Position numbers and translations under genes: made by a program. A stretch of DNA of 64,000 bases. Source: Phycisphaeraceae bacterium (GTDB lineage Bacteria > Planctomycetota > Phycisphaerae > Phycisphaerales > Phycisphaeraceae). Positions 8,870 to 16,193 of this stretch are shown one piece after another; the stretch's first letter is position 1, and each line of letters opens with the position of its first letter. Location of the stretch: NCBI GenBank assembly GCA_028277745.1, contig JANQFR010000025.1, positions 1 through 64,000 on the forward strand. Reading direction: 5' to 3'. Below the pieces are notes generated by a model. It saw nothing but the letters and a program-made list of their open reading frames with translations, was not told the origin of the DNA and did not search any database.

Positions 8870-9221
8870 ACTCAAACTCGAAATCAACGATGGCCGCACC
8901 ACGTTCGCCCCTGGCGACCGCGTCGAGGGCGTCGCCGGCTGGCAGCTCGACAAGCCCGTCAAGTCGGCGAAGCTGCACCTGCTCTGGAGCACCTCCGGCA
9001 AGGGCACGGAAGACGTCGGCGTCGCCGAAACGGTCACGTTCGACGACCCGCCCCAGGTCGACGCCCGGATCTTCGCGTTCACGGTCCCCGACGGGCCTTA
9101 CAGCTTCTCGGGCCGGCTGATCTCGCTGACCTGGTCGCTGGAGCTGACGGTCGAGCCGGGCACGCACGTGCAGCGCATGGACCTCGTGGTGTCGCCCCAT
9201 CAGCAAGAGGTGAAGCTGTGA
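8862..9221 (+). CDS. arrestin-like beta-sandwich protein
   Basis: A 119-residue protein without signal peptide. The pattern FAPGDRVEGVAGWQLDKPVK, then SAKLHLLWSTSGKGTED, and PDGPYSFSGRLISLTWSLEL resembles one half of an arrestin/Vps26-type beta-sandwich, in particular the central 'YSFSG..I...W.LE' strand pair. The C-terminal domain of the preceding membrane protein has the same pattern (MHSFVATNNKIVWTLKAHG), so the two look like relatives. It overlaps genes on both sides (eight and four bases), implying coupled translation and probably a shared complex. Bacterial arrestin-like proteins are poorly studied, so the role is unknown. Confidence 0.72.
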   Translation: MAELKLEINDGRTTFAPGDRVEGVAGWQLDKPVKSAKLHLLWSTSGKGTEDVGVAETVTFDDPPQVDARIFAFTVPDGPYSFSGRLISLTWSLELTVEPGTHVQRMDLVVSPHQQEVKL

Positions 9222-9766
9222 CGGCGCCCCGCGACAACCCGTTCAACATGCAGCGTCTCGAACAGCTGGCGTTCGAGCCGCAAGGCGTCACATGGAGCGG
9301 CTTGCTCGATCGTCTCGACGCGTTGAACCATCGCGCCGCCATCGTCGGCCCCCACGGCTCGGGCAAGACCACGCTCCTGCTTCAGCTGCGCGACACGCTC
9401 GAGCAACGCGGCCGCCCCACCGCCCTGCTGTTTCGCAACACAGACGGCGGCCCCGCCCTCCCCGACAGCTGGCGGCCAACCCTCGAAAGCCTCGACCCCG
9501 AGGCCGTGCTCCTCATCGATGGCTACGACCACCTGTCCTGGCCGGCCCGAACTCATCTGCGAAAACACCGCCGGTTGATCGTTACCACCCACCGCCGGGC
9601 GATGCTGCCCACCCTGATCCGCACCCGCACCTCGCCGCGGCTGCTGCACCAACTCGCCAACCGGCTGCAGACCGGAGCCATCGATCCACACCATGCCGCC
9701 GCGCTGCACGCCACGCACGGCGGAAACGTACGCGATGCGCTGCGCGCTCTGTACGACCGCTATTAG
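9218..9766 (+). CDS. small P-loop ATPase of the DUF3592/arrestin-like operon
   Basis: A 182-residue protein with Walker A IVGPHGSGKTTLLLQLRDTL (near residues 42-61) and Walker B EAVLLIDGYDHL (near 96-107). A sensor-like strand RRLIVTTHRR follows, as in STAND/AAA-type NTPases. It ends with a helical region containing GGNVRDALRALYDRY. GTG at 9218 overlaps the preceding stop (GTGA). Being only an ATPase core, it likely works on a partner, and the overlap points to the two upstream products. A family-A palindrome 22 bases after the stop serves as terminator. The precise family is not recognised. Confidence 0.78.
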   Translation: MTAPRDNPFNMQRLEQLAFEPQGVTWSGLLDRLDALNHRAAIVGPHGSGKTTLLLQLRDTLEQRGRPTALLFRNTDGGPALPDSWRPTLESLDPEAVLLIDGYDHLSWPARTHLRKHRRLIVTTHRRAMLPTLIRTRTSPRLLHQLANRLQTGAIDPHHAAALHATHGGNVRDALRALYDRY

Positions 9767-9788
9767 CCATCAAAAGCGCAAAGAACAG

Positions 9789-9818
9789 GAAGCCCGGGGA
9801 TTGCAATCCCCGGGCTTC
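9789..9818. terminator. palindrome family A, copy 1 (GAAGCCCGGGGATTGCAATC...)
   Basis: Perfect 15-base arms centred on ATTGCAAT, 22 bases after the ATPase stop and followed by TTAGC. The same sequence recurs at 18491, 26470, 62249 and 62615, with a variant at 43643. It acts plausibly as an intrinsic terminator although the T-run is short. Confidence 0.75.
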
Positions 9819-9889
9819 TTAGCTCAACAATACTTTTTTGCCTCTTTTCGCGGCCAATCTGTTTTTCCGATCTTGCTACACTTTCGGTC

Positions 9890-11008
9890 GTGAGAAACAC
9901 CCAACGCGATGCGCTGCTCACGTTGATGCTCACACCGGGGCTTGGTCATACGTTGATCCGCCGGTGCCTGGAGGCGTTCGGCTCGGCCGAGGCGACGCTG
10001 GGGGCCGGCGCCGCGGCGCTGGCGCGGATCGATCGCATCAGCCCGCGCAAAGCCGGCGAATGCGCCGCGGCGTTTGACCGTATCCAAAACGACGGCTCAC
10101 TGCAGCGCGAGCTGGACGCGATCTGCGCGGCCGACGCCAGGCTCATCACATGGGGAGAGGCGGATTACCCGCCCCTGCTCAAGCACATCCCCGACCCGCC
10201 CGTGCTGCTGTGGGTGCGGGGCGAGCTGCAGCCGGACGACGCGGTGGCGGCGGCGATCGTCGGGTCGCGCCGCTGCACGCACTACGGCCGGGAGCAGGCC
10301 GACCGGTTCGCGGCGGAGCTGGCGACCAACGGCGTCACGATCGTCAGCGGCGGCGCGTACGGCGTCGACGCCGCGGCCCATCGCGGCGCCCTGCGGATGC
10401 GCGGCCGCACGCTCGCCGTCATCGGCTCGGGGCTGGGACACCCCTACCCCCGTGAGCACGCCCCGCTGTTCGACCAAATCGCCGCGGGCATGGGCGCCGT
10501 CCTCAGCGAATACCCGATGCTCACCGCGCCGCAGGCGGAAAACTTCCCCCGCCGCAACCGCATCATCTCCGGCCTGTCGCTGGGCACGCTCGTGATCGAG
10601 GCCGCCGCCCGCAGCGGAGCGCTGATCACTGCACGCCAGTGCGTCGAGGAACACGGCCGCGAACTCATGGCCCTGCCCGGGCGGGTCGATGCGCCGGCGT
10701 CGGCGGGCTGCCACAAGATGATCCGCGAAGGCTGGGCCACGCTCGTCACGTCCGCCAGCGACGTGCTCGACCAACTCGGCGAGGCCGGCCAGTTGCTCCG
10801 CGCCGACGAGCCCGACGCCCCGCCGGCCGACCCCGGGCTCAACGACGTGCAGACCCGGATCGTCGACCTCCTCCACGACGAACGCACACTCGACCAGATC
10901 GTCGCCCACACCGGCCTCCCGGTCCACCAGGTGCAGTCCGAGCTGACGATGCTCGAGGTCCGCGGCTCGGTCGCCCGCCACGGCGGGCTCTTCGTCAAAC
11001 GGCGGTAA
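9890..11008 (+). CDS. dprA: DNA processing protein DprA
   Basis: A 372-residue DprA/Smf protein. The N-terminal ~70 residues form a SAM-like helical region. The Rossmann DNA-binding core has VGSRRCTHYGREQA (residues 124-137) and the family hallmark SGGAYGVDAAAHRGAL (153-168), followed by PRRNRIISGLS. The C-terminal ~60 residues form the winged-helix found in many DprAs (LDQIVAHTGLPVHQVQSELT). DprA loads RecA on incoming single-stranded DNA during natural transformation. The start is a GTG at 9890; no ATG precedes the conserved region. No other competence gene is in the window. Confidence 0.95.
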   Translation: MRNTQRDALLTLMLTPGLGHTLIRRCLEAFGSAEATLGAGAAALARIDRISPRKAGECAAAFDRIQNDGSLQRELDAICAADARLITWGEADYPPLLKHIPDPPVLLWVRGELQPDDAVAAAIVGSRRCTHYGREQADRFAAELATNGVTIVSGGAYGVDAAAHRGALRMRGRTLAVIGSGLGHPYPREHAPLFDQIAAGMGAVLSEYPMLTAPQAENFPRRNRIISGLSLGTLVIEAAARSGALITARQCVEEHGRELMALPGRVDAPASAGCHKMIREGWATLVTSASDVLDQLGEAGQLLRADEPDAPPADPGLNDVQTRIVDLLHDERTLDQIVAHTGLPVHQVQSELTMLEVRGSVARHGGLFVKRR

Positions 11009-11039
11009 CCGAGTCAGACGCACGCCCGGTTCCAGACAT

Positions 11040-11543
11040 TCAAAAAAAGAGCCGCGAACGGCCCGCTGCGCGGCGGGCGTCGGCGAGTTGACCACGGTGC
11101 GACATCTCGTGCATCGCGGTAAACAGAAACAACTGACCCTTGGTCTGGAAGTCCGGATCGTCGGTCAACTCCGGCCAGACCATGGCGGGGGCCTGGTCAA
11201 GGCCGGCCTCACCTGTTTCGTCCAACAGATCGAGCGCCTGCTGGTGGAGACGGTCACAGGCGGACAGGACCTCATCGTAGGTGGGATAGACGTCCGCCTC
11301 GGCCTTGGGCTCGCTGCCGCCCTCGAACCATTCTTTCCAATGCTCGACCGGGTTCGGCGTGCCGCTGATCATCATGAGCAAAGCGCCTTTGGAATAAGCG
11401 GCGTGCCCCATGACCCACATCGGGTGATTGCCGCCGCGAGGCGTCGGAGCCGTCATCGCCGCGTCACGCATATCCTCCGCGAGCCCGTGGGTCCACGTGT
11501 GACTGATCCGCAGTGCGGATCGGATGGTTTCGATCGTGGTCAT
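11040..11543 (-). CDS. DinB-family protein
   Basis: A 167-residue four-helix-bundle protein. His residues at the expected metal-binding positions are present (HAAYSKGAL in helix 2 and MHEMSHRGQLADARR near residues 142-156), the classic DinB/YfiT pattern, where three His bind a divalent metal. Members act as thiol transferases or have unknown roles. The ATG overlaps the stop of the upstream SRPBCC gene (ATGA), and together with the ArsR gene this forms a three-gene operon seen in many phyla. It is convergent with dprA, with only ~30 bases between the stops. Confidence 0.88.
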   Translation of the reverse strand: MTTIETIRSALRISHTWTHGLAEDMRDAAMTAPTPRGGNHPMWVMGHAAYSKGALLMMISGTPNPVEHWKEWFEGGSEPKAEADVYPTYDEVLSACDRLHQQALDLLDETGEAGLDQAPAMVWPELTDDPDFQTKGQLFLFTAMHEMSHRGQLADARRAAGRSRLFF

Positions 11544-12025
11544 GTCGTTTTTTCCAAGGCGCGGGAAAGGTGTTGCACCAGATGGTCGAAGGCTTCGCTC
11601 CAGCCGCCGCGGTGCGAATCGCGCGACGCGGGCGTGGGGAGGCCGGCCTGCTCAAACGTCATCTCGGTCTTGCCGTCACGCTCCTCGAAGATCACGGTCA
11701 CCCGCGTGGCGAGGCCCGGCGGCTCCAGGTCGTTCTGCTCCCAGGCGAACGTGAACACAAGCCGGCGGGGCTCGTCGATCTGTTCATAAACCCCGTGCGA
11801 GACGTACTCGCGCCCGTCGGGCGACCGCATCCCCGACCGCCACGCGCCGCCGGGCCTCAGGTCGCTTTCGACGAACACCATCTGGAAATCTTTGCAGCAG
11901 TGCCATTGCATCAGGTGATCCGTCTCGGTCCACGCCCGCCAGACCAATGCGCGTGGGGCGTCGAGGACCCGTTTGATCACCAAGACGTTTTCCGTGGATG
12001 TCGTGGGGTTTTGTGAGTCGTTCAT
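11540..12025 (-). CDS. SRPBCC / AHSA1-like ligand-binding protein
   Basis: A 161-residue START-like protein. The typical opening IKRVLDAPRALVWRAWTETD HLMQW starts near residue 17, and a GGAWRSGMRSPDGREYVSHG strand pair and the final helix (GWSEAFDHLVQHLSRALE) follow. AHSA1-domain proteins bind hydrophobic ligands or act as Hsp90-ATPase-activator homologues; in bacteria next to ArsR genes the role is largely unknown. It overlaps the DinB gene by four bases and follows the ArsR gene by 48 bases. The gene order ArsR-SRPBCC-DinB argues for co-regulation by the upstream repressor. Confidence 0.9.
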   Translation of the reverse strand: MNDSQNPTTSTENVLVIKRVLDAPRALVWRAWTETDHLMQWHCCKDFQMVFVESDLRPGGAWRSGMRSPDGREYVSHGVYEQIDEPRRLVFTFAWEQNDLEPPGLATRVTVIFEERDGKTEMTFEQAGLPTPASRDSHRGGWSEAFDHLVQHLSRALEKTT

Positions 12026-12073
12026 CTGCCGTTCTCCAGAGTCAGAGGGACCGCGTTCGAGTTGCGGCGGTTA

Positions 12074-12433
12074 TCAGGGGGTTTCACGGGTGGGGTCGGT
12101 TGATTGCTCCTGGGATTGGAGCTGCTTGAGGTAATCCTCCAGTTGATCGAAGCGTTGCTCCCAGAGCTGGCGGTAGCGTTCGACCCACTCGGACACCTCC
12201 CGCAGGGGCTGTGGCCGGAGGCGGCAGGGACGCCACTGGGCGCGTCGGCTCCGCTCGACCAGGCCGGCGCGTTCGAGCACCTTGAGGTGCTTGGTGATGC
12301 CCGGCGGGCTGAGGTCAAAGGGCTCGGCGAGCTGGGCGACGGTCATCTCGCCCGCGGTCAACCGGCCAAGCATCGCCCGGCGGGTGGGGTCGGCCAAAGC
12401 ATTGAGGGTGAGGCTGAGTGGGTCGGGGGCCAT
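12074..12433 (-). CDS. ArsR-family winged-helix transcriptional regulator
   Basis: A 119-residue protein with an ArsR-type winged helix: LNALADPTRRAMLGRLTAGE, then MTVAQLAEPFDLSPPGITKH LKVLERAGLVERSR. The C-terminal tail is helical and acidic. The metal-binding Cys motif (ELCVCDL) of metal-sensing ArsRs is absent, as expected for the subfamily paired with SRPBCC proteins. It is the first gene of the operon and the upstream region (12434-12480) is AT-rich with TTAATTAGCTAATTGG, a near-palindromic sequence that could hold both promoter and operator. Confidence 0.92.
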   Translation of the reverse strand: MAPDPLSLTLNALADPTRRAMLGRLTAGEMTVAQLAEPFDLSPPGITKHLKVLERAGLVERSRRAQWRPCRLRPQPLREVSEWVERYRQLWEQRFDQLEDYLKQLQSQEQSTDPTRETP

Positions 12434-12439
12434 TTATTT

Positions 12440-12475
12440 CGCCATTCAGTTAATTAGCTAATTGGTAAATTACAA
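12440..12475 (-). promoter_or_regulatory. AT-rich candidate promoter/operator of the ArsR operon
   Basis: Immediately upstream of the ArsR start codon the GC content drops sharply and the sequence TTAATTAGCTAATTGGTAAATTA contains a dyad (TTAATTAGCTAATT, near-symmetric around AGCT). ArsR proteins normally bind such dyads over their own promoter. The assignment rests on position and composition only. Confidence 0.4.
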
Positions 12476-12707
12476 TGCCGCGGGTGAGTTGTCAAGCCTC
12501 CCAGCCATTTTTCTCGCGGGTCGGCGTCGGATTCTCCCCGTGGGCTGCGCTGGCTCGCCGGCCTCTAACCTTCAAGACCGAGGCGCTGCCCCCATTCAAG
12601 AATCATTCTTCGCCCCGGCTTGCTTCCATGAGTTGATCGCCATGTCGCGGACGGCCCGCATGAGCTCACCAAGCCCGACTGCGATGGCACCCATCGTCAA
12701 CACAGCA

Positions 12708-13055
12708 TTATTGAAACCACCGCGGGACCGGGGCACCGCATTCGGGGCACGTCCCGGATATGCAACCTCTCAGGTCGTAGCGACACCGGGGGCACTTGCC
12801 CTTAACCAAGGCTTCCCGGCGACGGGCATAAGCGCGGATCCCGCGCCACAGGACGAAGCTCAACACGAGCAGCGCCGGAGCGGTGTTGAGTAAGAAGGCC
12901 GGCAGTCGATGGAGAGTGGGATCGTGCAGATAAGACCATGTAACGATCGCACCCCAAACGACCAACATGGAACACAACACGACCGTTGCAAAAACACGGT
13001 ACGGCCTTGGGTATGGCTGGAAAACCATTGGAGACCTGAATGAATATGACCGCAT
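12708..13055 (-). CDS. membrane protein with C-terminal zinc ribbon
   Basis: A 115-residue protein with two membrane segments (residues ~20-43 and ~53-70) and a C-terminal CPRCRYDLRGCISGTCPECG zinc ribbon (near 88-107). This 'CPxCxYDLRG...CPECG' tail is frequent in planctomycete membrane proteins, where its role is unknown. The start choice is uncertain, since M10 is another possible start. It is oriented as the DUF481 gene but separated from the next operon by ~270 bases with no evident feature. Confidence 0.7.
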   Translation of the reverse strand: MRSYSFRSPMVFQPYPRPYRVFATVVLCSMLVVWGAIVTWSYLHDPTLHRLPAFLLNTAPALLVLSFVLWRGIRAYARRREALVKGKCPRCRYDLRGCISGTCPECGAPVPRWFQ

Positions 13056-13101
13056 TCAAGCATACGCATCACAAGAAAAACGCAGGCGTCGAGAGCGCCG
13101 G

Positions 13102-13125
13102 AGCCCCGCATGCGCATGCGGGGCT
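13102..13125. repeat. palindrome family B, copy 2
   Basis: AGCCCCGCAT-GCGC-ATGCGGGGCT, 12 bases downstream of the DUF481 stop on the minus strand. It matches the copies at 1541 and 51824 and probably ends DUF481 transcription. Confidence 0.78.
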
Positions 13126-13137
13126 TAGTTAGGGCCG

Positions 13138-14154
13138 TCAGAAGTCGAGCATCAGCGCCCCGTAGTACGTCAGGTCGTTGCGTTCGCGGCCGCTGTCGAC
13201 GACGTTCTGGTACATGTGTTCGAGGCCGAACTTGAGGTTCAGGCCGTACTGCTTGTCGATGGCGATGATGTATTCGAGGGTGGAGATGGTGCGGAACTGG
13301 TCGGTCTCGAGCAGACCCTTATAGGCCTCGGACGAGGCGACGAGCTTCATGTTGTCGGTGATGTTCCACGAGCCCGACAGGCCGGCGACGGCGTCGGGGA
13401 CGATCTCGTTGACCGCCGAGCCGAACTCCTTGGTGGCGCCCAGGCCGGCCTTGCCGCGCAGCTCCCACGTGTCGTTCTGGACGAACTGGTAGCCCACGCC
13501 CCCGGCGCCGGCGAGGCGGTGCTCCCAGGACTGGAACTGGTCGTAGTCGTATCGTCCCTGGCTGAAGATGAACCATTTGCTGTCGGGGAAGAGCCAGTCT
13601 TTCTGGAGCTGGGCGTAGAAGTTGTTGGCGGTGTTCTGGCCGCGGTCGGTGGTGAGGTTGTAGCGGGTGGCGAAGTCCCACCGGTCGCGGTCGTCCTCGA
13701 AGAAGAGGTTGGCGCCGAGGTTGATGTTGAGCGTGCGGGTGTTGCCCTCGTTGCCGGAGAACCCGGCCTGGACGGTCTTGGTCCAGCCTTTGAGGAAGTT
13801 GGTTCCGAAGAGGCCGGGCTTGACCTCCTCGATCTCCTGCTCGGCCTCGGTGGCGGGGGCGGCGGTCGCGGGCTCGCCGGCGGCGACGGCGGTCGCGGCG
13901 GCGGAGGCGGCCCTGGCGACCGCCTCGGGGTCCACGTCCGCGGGGATGGCGGTGACCGAGCTGACGCTGGCCGTCGGCACGGTCACCGGGCCCAGCACCG
14001 GGTGCTGGAGGGTGAGGCTGTCGTCGGTGCGGCCGATGATTCGGCCGGTGAGCACGTCGCCGTTGGTCAGGACCACGGTGTCAACGGACGGATCGGCCGC
14101 GAGCAGGGACGGGGTCGAGGCGCAAAGAACGGTCAGAACAAGGATCCAACGCAC
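13138..14154 (-). CDS. DUF481 outer-membrane beta-barrel protein (YdiY-like)
   Basis: A 338-residue exported protein. A signal peptide (MRWILVLTVLCASTPSLLAA) is followed by an Sm-like strand region (TVVLTNGDVLTGRIIGRTDD). An Ala/Thr-rich linker follows and, from about residue 115, a DUF481 barrel with alternating aromatic strands (GWTKTVQAGFSGNEGNTRTL, RWDFATRYNL, KWFIFSQGRYDYDQFQSWEH). It ends in Phe (LMLDF), the usual C-terminal signal for outer-membrane insertion. DUF481 proteins are salt- or pH-inducible porin-like barrels of unclear function. The gene is monocistronic, transcribed from the 96-base gap after pyrG. Confidence 0.9.
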   Translation of the reverse strand: MRWILVLTVLCASTPSLLAADPSVDTVVLTNGDVLTGRIIGRTDDSLTLQHPVLGPVTVPTASVSSVTAIPADVDPEAVARAASAAATAVAAGEPATAAPATEAEQEIEEVKPGLFGTNFLKGWTKTVQAGFSGNEGNTRTLNINLGANLFFEDDRDRWDFATRYNLTTDRGQNTANNFYAQLQKDWLFPDSKWFIFSQGRYDYDQFQSWEHRLAGAGGVGYQFVQNDTWELRGKAGLGATKEFGSAVNEIVPDAVAGLSGSWNITDNMKLVASSEAYKGLLETDQFRTISTLEYIIAIDKQYGLNLKFGLEHMYQNVVDSGRERNDLTYYGALMLDF

Positions 14155-14250
14155 AACAGCACTCCAATCAGGGAATGTAAGGGGGTCATCCAGGATGCAG
14201 GTTTACCCTATATCCGCCACAACGACAAGAAATCATACAGGGCTTCAAGA

Positions 14251-16041
14251 TCAGGCGGTGACCGCGTCTTTGGCGTGGTGGAGCCACCGCATCGCGGGGA
14301 CGTCGGCGGCGAGGCCGGGCTGGGCGTGACGGATGGCGGCGGAGACCAGGCCCATGAACAGCGGAGAGGGCCGCAGCGGGCGGCTGGTCAGTTCGGGGTG
14401 GAACTGGCTCCCGATGAAGTACGGGTGGACCGACGTGGGCAGCTCGAGGACCTGCATGATGGGCTGTTTGGGGTGTCGGCCGGAGAAGATCAGGCCGTGG
14501 GCGGTGAGGGTGTCGATGTAGCTGGGGTCGACCTCGAAGCGGTGGCGGAAGCGTTGCCGGACGAGGGTTTGGTTGCCGTACAGAAACGCCGCGAGCGAGC
14601 CGGGCTCGAGGGCGACGTCCTGTCCGCCGAGGCGCATGTTCCCGCCGAGGCCCTCGATCTTTTTCTGCTCGGGCAGGATGCTGATGACCGGCTGATCGGT
14701 GTCCTTGTCAAACTCGGTGGAGGCGGCGTGTTCGAGGCCGCAGACGTGGCGGGCGAACTCGATGACCGCCATCTGGAACCCGAGGCAGATGCCCAGGTAC
14801 GGCGTGCCCCGCTCGCGGCAATAACGGACGGTGGCGATCTTGGACTCGGTGCCGCGGTGGCCGAACCCGCCGGGCACGATGATCGCGTCGAACCCCTTGA
14901 CCGCGTCGGGCACGTCCTCGGGTTCGAGCTTGGTCGTGTCGATCCAGTCGGTGTTGATCTGCGCGCCCAGGTGAGCCGCGCAGTGCTCCAGGGCCTTGTC
15001 GATCGAGGCGTAGGCGTCGCGCAGGGACGCGTATTTGCCGGTGATGCCGATCTTCACCTCGTGCGTGGGTTTGGCCTTGAGTTTCTTGACGTAGCCCTGC
15101 CACTGGGCGCGGGCGTCGTCTTCGTGCGACTGGTCGACCCGCGAGTGCAGGTTGAGCATGGTCAGGATCTCGCGGTCGAGCCCGGCCCGGCGCATCGCGT
15201 CGGGGATGGTGTAGATCGACTCGCGGTCGTGCATCGAAAACACCCGCCGCATCGGCACGTTGGAGAACATCGCGATCTTCTCGCACGCCGAGAGGGTCAC
15301 CGGGTTCTGGCAACGCACCGCGATCATGTGCGGCTGGATCCCCGCCTCCATCAGCTTCTTGAGGCCCAGCTGGGCGGCCTTGGACTTCTGCTCGCCCAGC
15401 GCCGGGGGCTCGATCACGTAGGTCAACGCCACGAACGCGACCGAGTTCTCGCCCTCCTCGAACGCCAGCTGGCGCAGCGCCTCGATGTAGAAGCCGTTCT
15501 CGTAGTCTCCGACGGTCCCGCCGACCTCGATGAACACGACGTCGGCGTTCTGCTTCATCGCCAGCTCGCGGAGTTGGCGCTTCACCTCGCCGGTGACGTG
15601 GGGGATCATCTGCACGTCCCGGCCGAGATACCCGCCGTGGCGCTCCTTATCGAGAACGCGTTGGAAGACCTGGCCGGAGGTGGTGTAGTTGTCGCGGGTG
15701 AGGTCCTGGTCGAGCAGGCGCTCGTAGGTGCCCAGGTCCATGTCGGTTTCGAGCCCGTCGTCGAGGACGAAGACCTCGCCGTGGCGGTAGGGGTTGAGGG
15801 TGCCCGAGTCGATGTTGAGATAGCCCTCCATCTTGATGGGGGCGATGGCGAGGGCTTTGTCTTTGAGGAGCTTGGCGAGGGAGGAGGAGAAGATGCCCTT
15901 ACCCAGGCCGGACATGACGGTGCCGAGGACGGCGACGTACTTGTGTTTGCCGCGTTGATAGCCGGGGGGCACCGTGTTGAAAAACTCGGAGTCCTGCGTC
16001 TTGTGGCCGGCTTCTTCGAGGAGGGTTTGCGTGGTGGGCAT
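14251..16041 (-). CDS. pyrG: CTP synthase, divergent N-terminally extended form
   Basis: A 596-residue protein against ~540 for typical PyrG. It makes CTP from UTP, ATP and glutamine. The synthetase domain has the P-loop-like SGLGKGIFSSSLAKLL (residues 44-59), the Mg-binding ETDMDLGTYE and EVGGTVGDYE. The glutamine-amidotransferase domain has the nucleophile Cys419 in LGICLGFQ and His548/Glu550 in SQFHPEL. Two features are odd: a ~33-residue N-terminal extension, and changes in signature positions (GTVMSGLGKG for GGVVSSLGKG; KMEGYLNIDSG for KxDPYxNVDPG). The fold and active sites still look complete. It is a single gene between a DUF481 gene and a long inverted-repeat terminator. Confidence 0.93.
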   Translation of the reverse strand: MPTTQTLLEEAGHKTQDSEFFNTVPPGYQRGKHKYVAVLGTVMSGLGKGIFSSSLAKLLKDKALAIAPIKMEGYLNIDSGTLNPYRHGEVFVLDDGLETDMDLGTYERLLDQDLTRDNYTTSGQVFQRVLDKERHGGYLGRDVQMIPHVTGEVKRQLRELAMKQNADVVFIEVGGTVGDYENGFYIEALRQLAFEEGENSVAFVALTYVIEPPALGEQKSKAAQLGLKKLMEAGIQPHMIAVRCQNPVTLSACEKIAMFSNVPMRRVFSMHDRESIYTIPDAMRRAGLDREILTMLNLHSRVDQSHEDDARAQWQGYVKKLKAKPTHEVKIGITGKYASLRDAYASIDKALEHCAAHLGAQINTDWIDTTKLEPEDVPDAVKGFDAIIVPGGFGHRGTESKIATVRYCRERGTPYLGICLGFQMAVIEFARHVCGLEHAASTEFDKDTDQPVISILPEQKKIEGLGGNMRLGGQDVALEPGSLAAFLYGNQTLVRQRFRHRFEVDPSYIDTLTAHGLIFSGRHPKQPIMQVLELPTSVHPYFIGSQFHPELTSRPLRPSPLFMGLVSAAIRHAQPGLAADVPAMRWLHHAKDAVTA

Positions 16042-16083
16042 GTCCTACCGTACCGCGCAGAGGATGGGGGTTCAAGGTGGAAA

Positions 16084-16190
16084 AAAGGCAGGAAATGGTA
16101 AAAGCAGGAAAACAGGAAATTCAGAAGTTCCTGGTCGGTCCGCCCACCTCTTCATTTCCTGTTTTCCTGCTTTTCTGCTTTCCTGCCTTT
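16084..16190 (-). terminator. long inverted repeat built of CAGGAAA units, after the kinase-like gene
   Basis: Arms of 37 bases (16084-16120 and 16154-16190) match at 33 positions, with a 33-base loop. On the minus strand the hairpin begins four bases after the stop codon of the kinase-like gene and ends in TTTTTTCC, so it can serve as a terminator. The arms are purine-rich repeats of GCAGGAAA. Confidence 0.78.
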
Positions 16191-16193
16191 TCT

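Noticed and set aside
12462-12893. Plus-strand frame of 143 codons between the ArsR operon and the zinc-ribbon gene
   Set aside because: It runs antisense over the zinc-ribbon gene, lacks a ribosome site and shows no motif.
13216-16101. A 961-codon plus-strand frame opposite the DUF481 and pyrG genes
   Set aside because: It is the antisense shadow of two well-supported genes in GC-rich DNA; its translation is low-complexity Val/Gly/Leu/Asp-rich.
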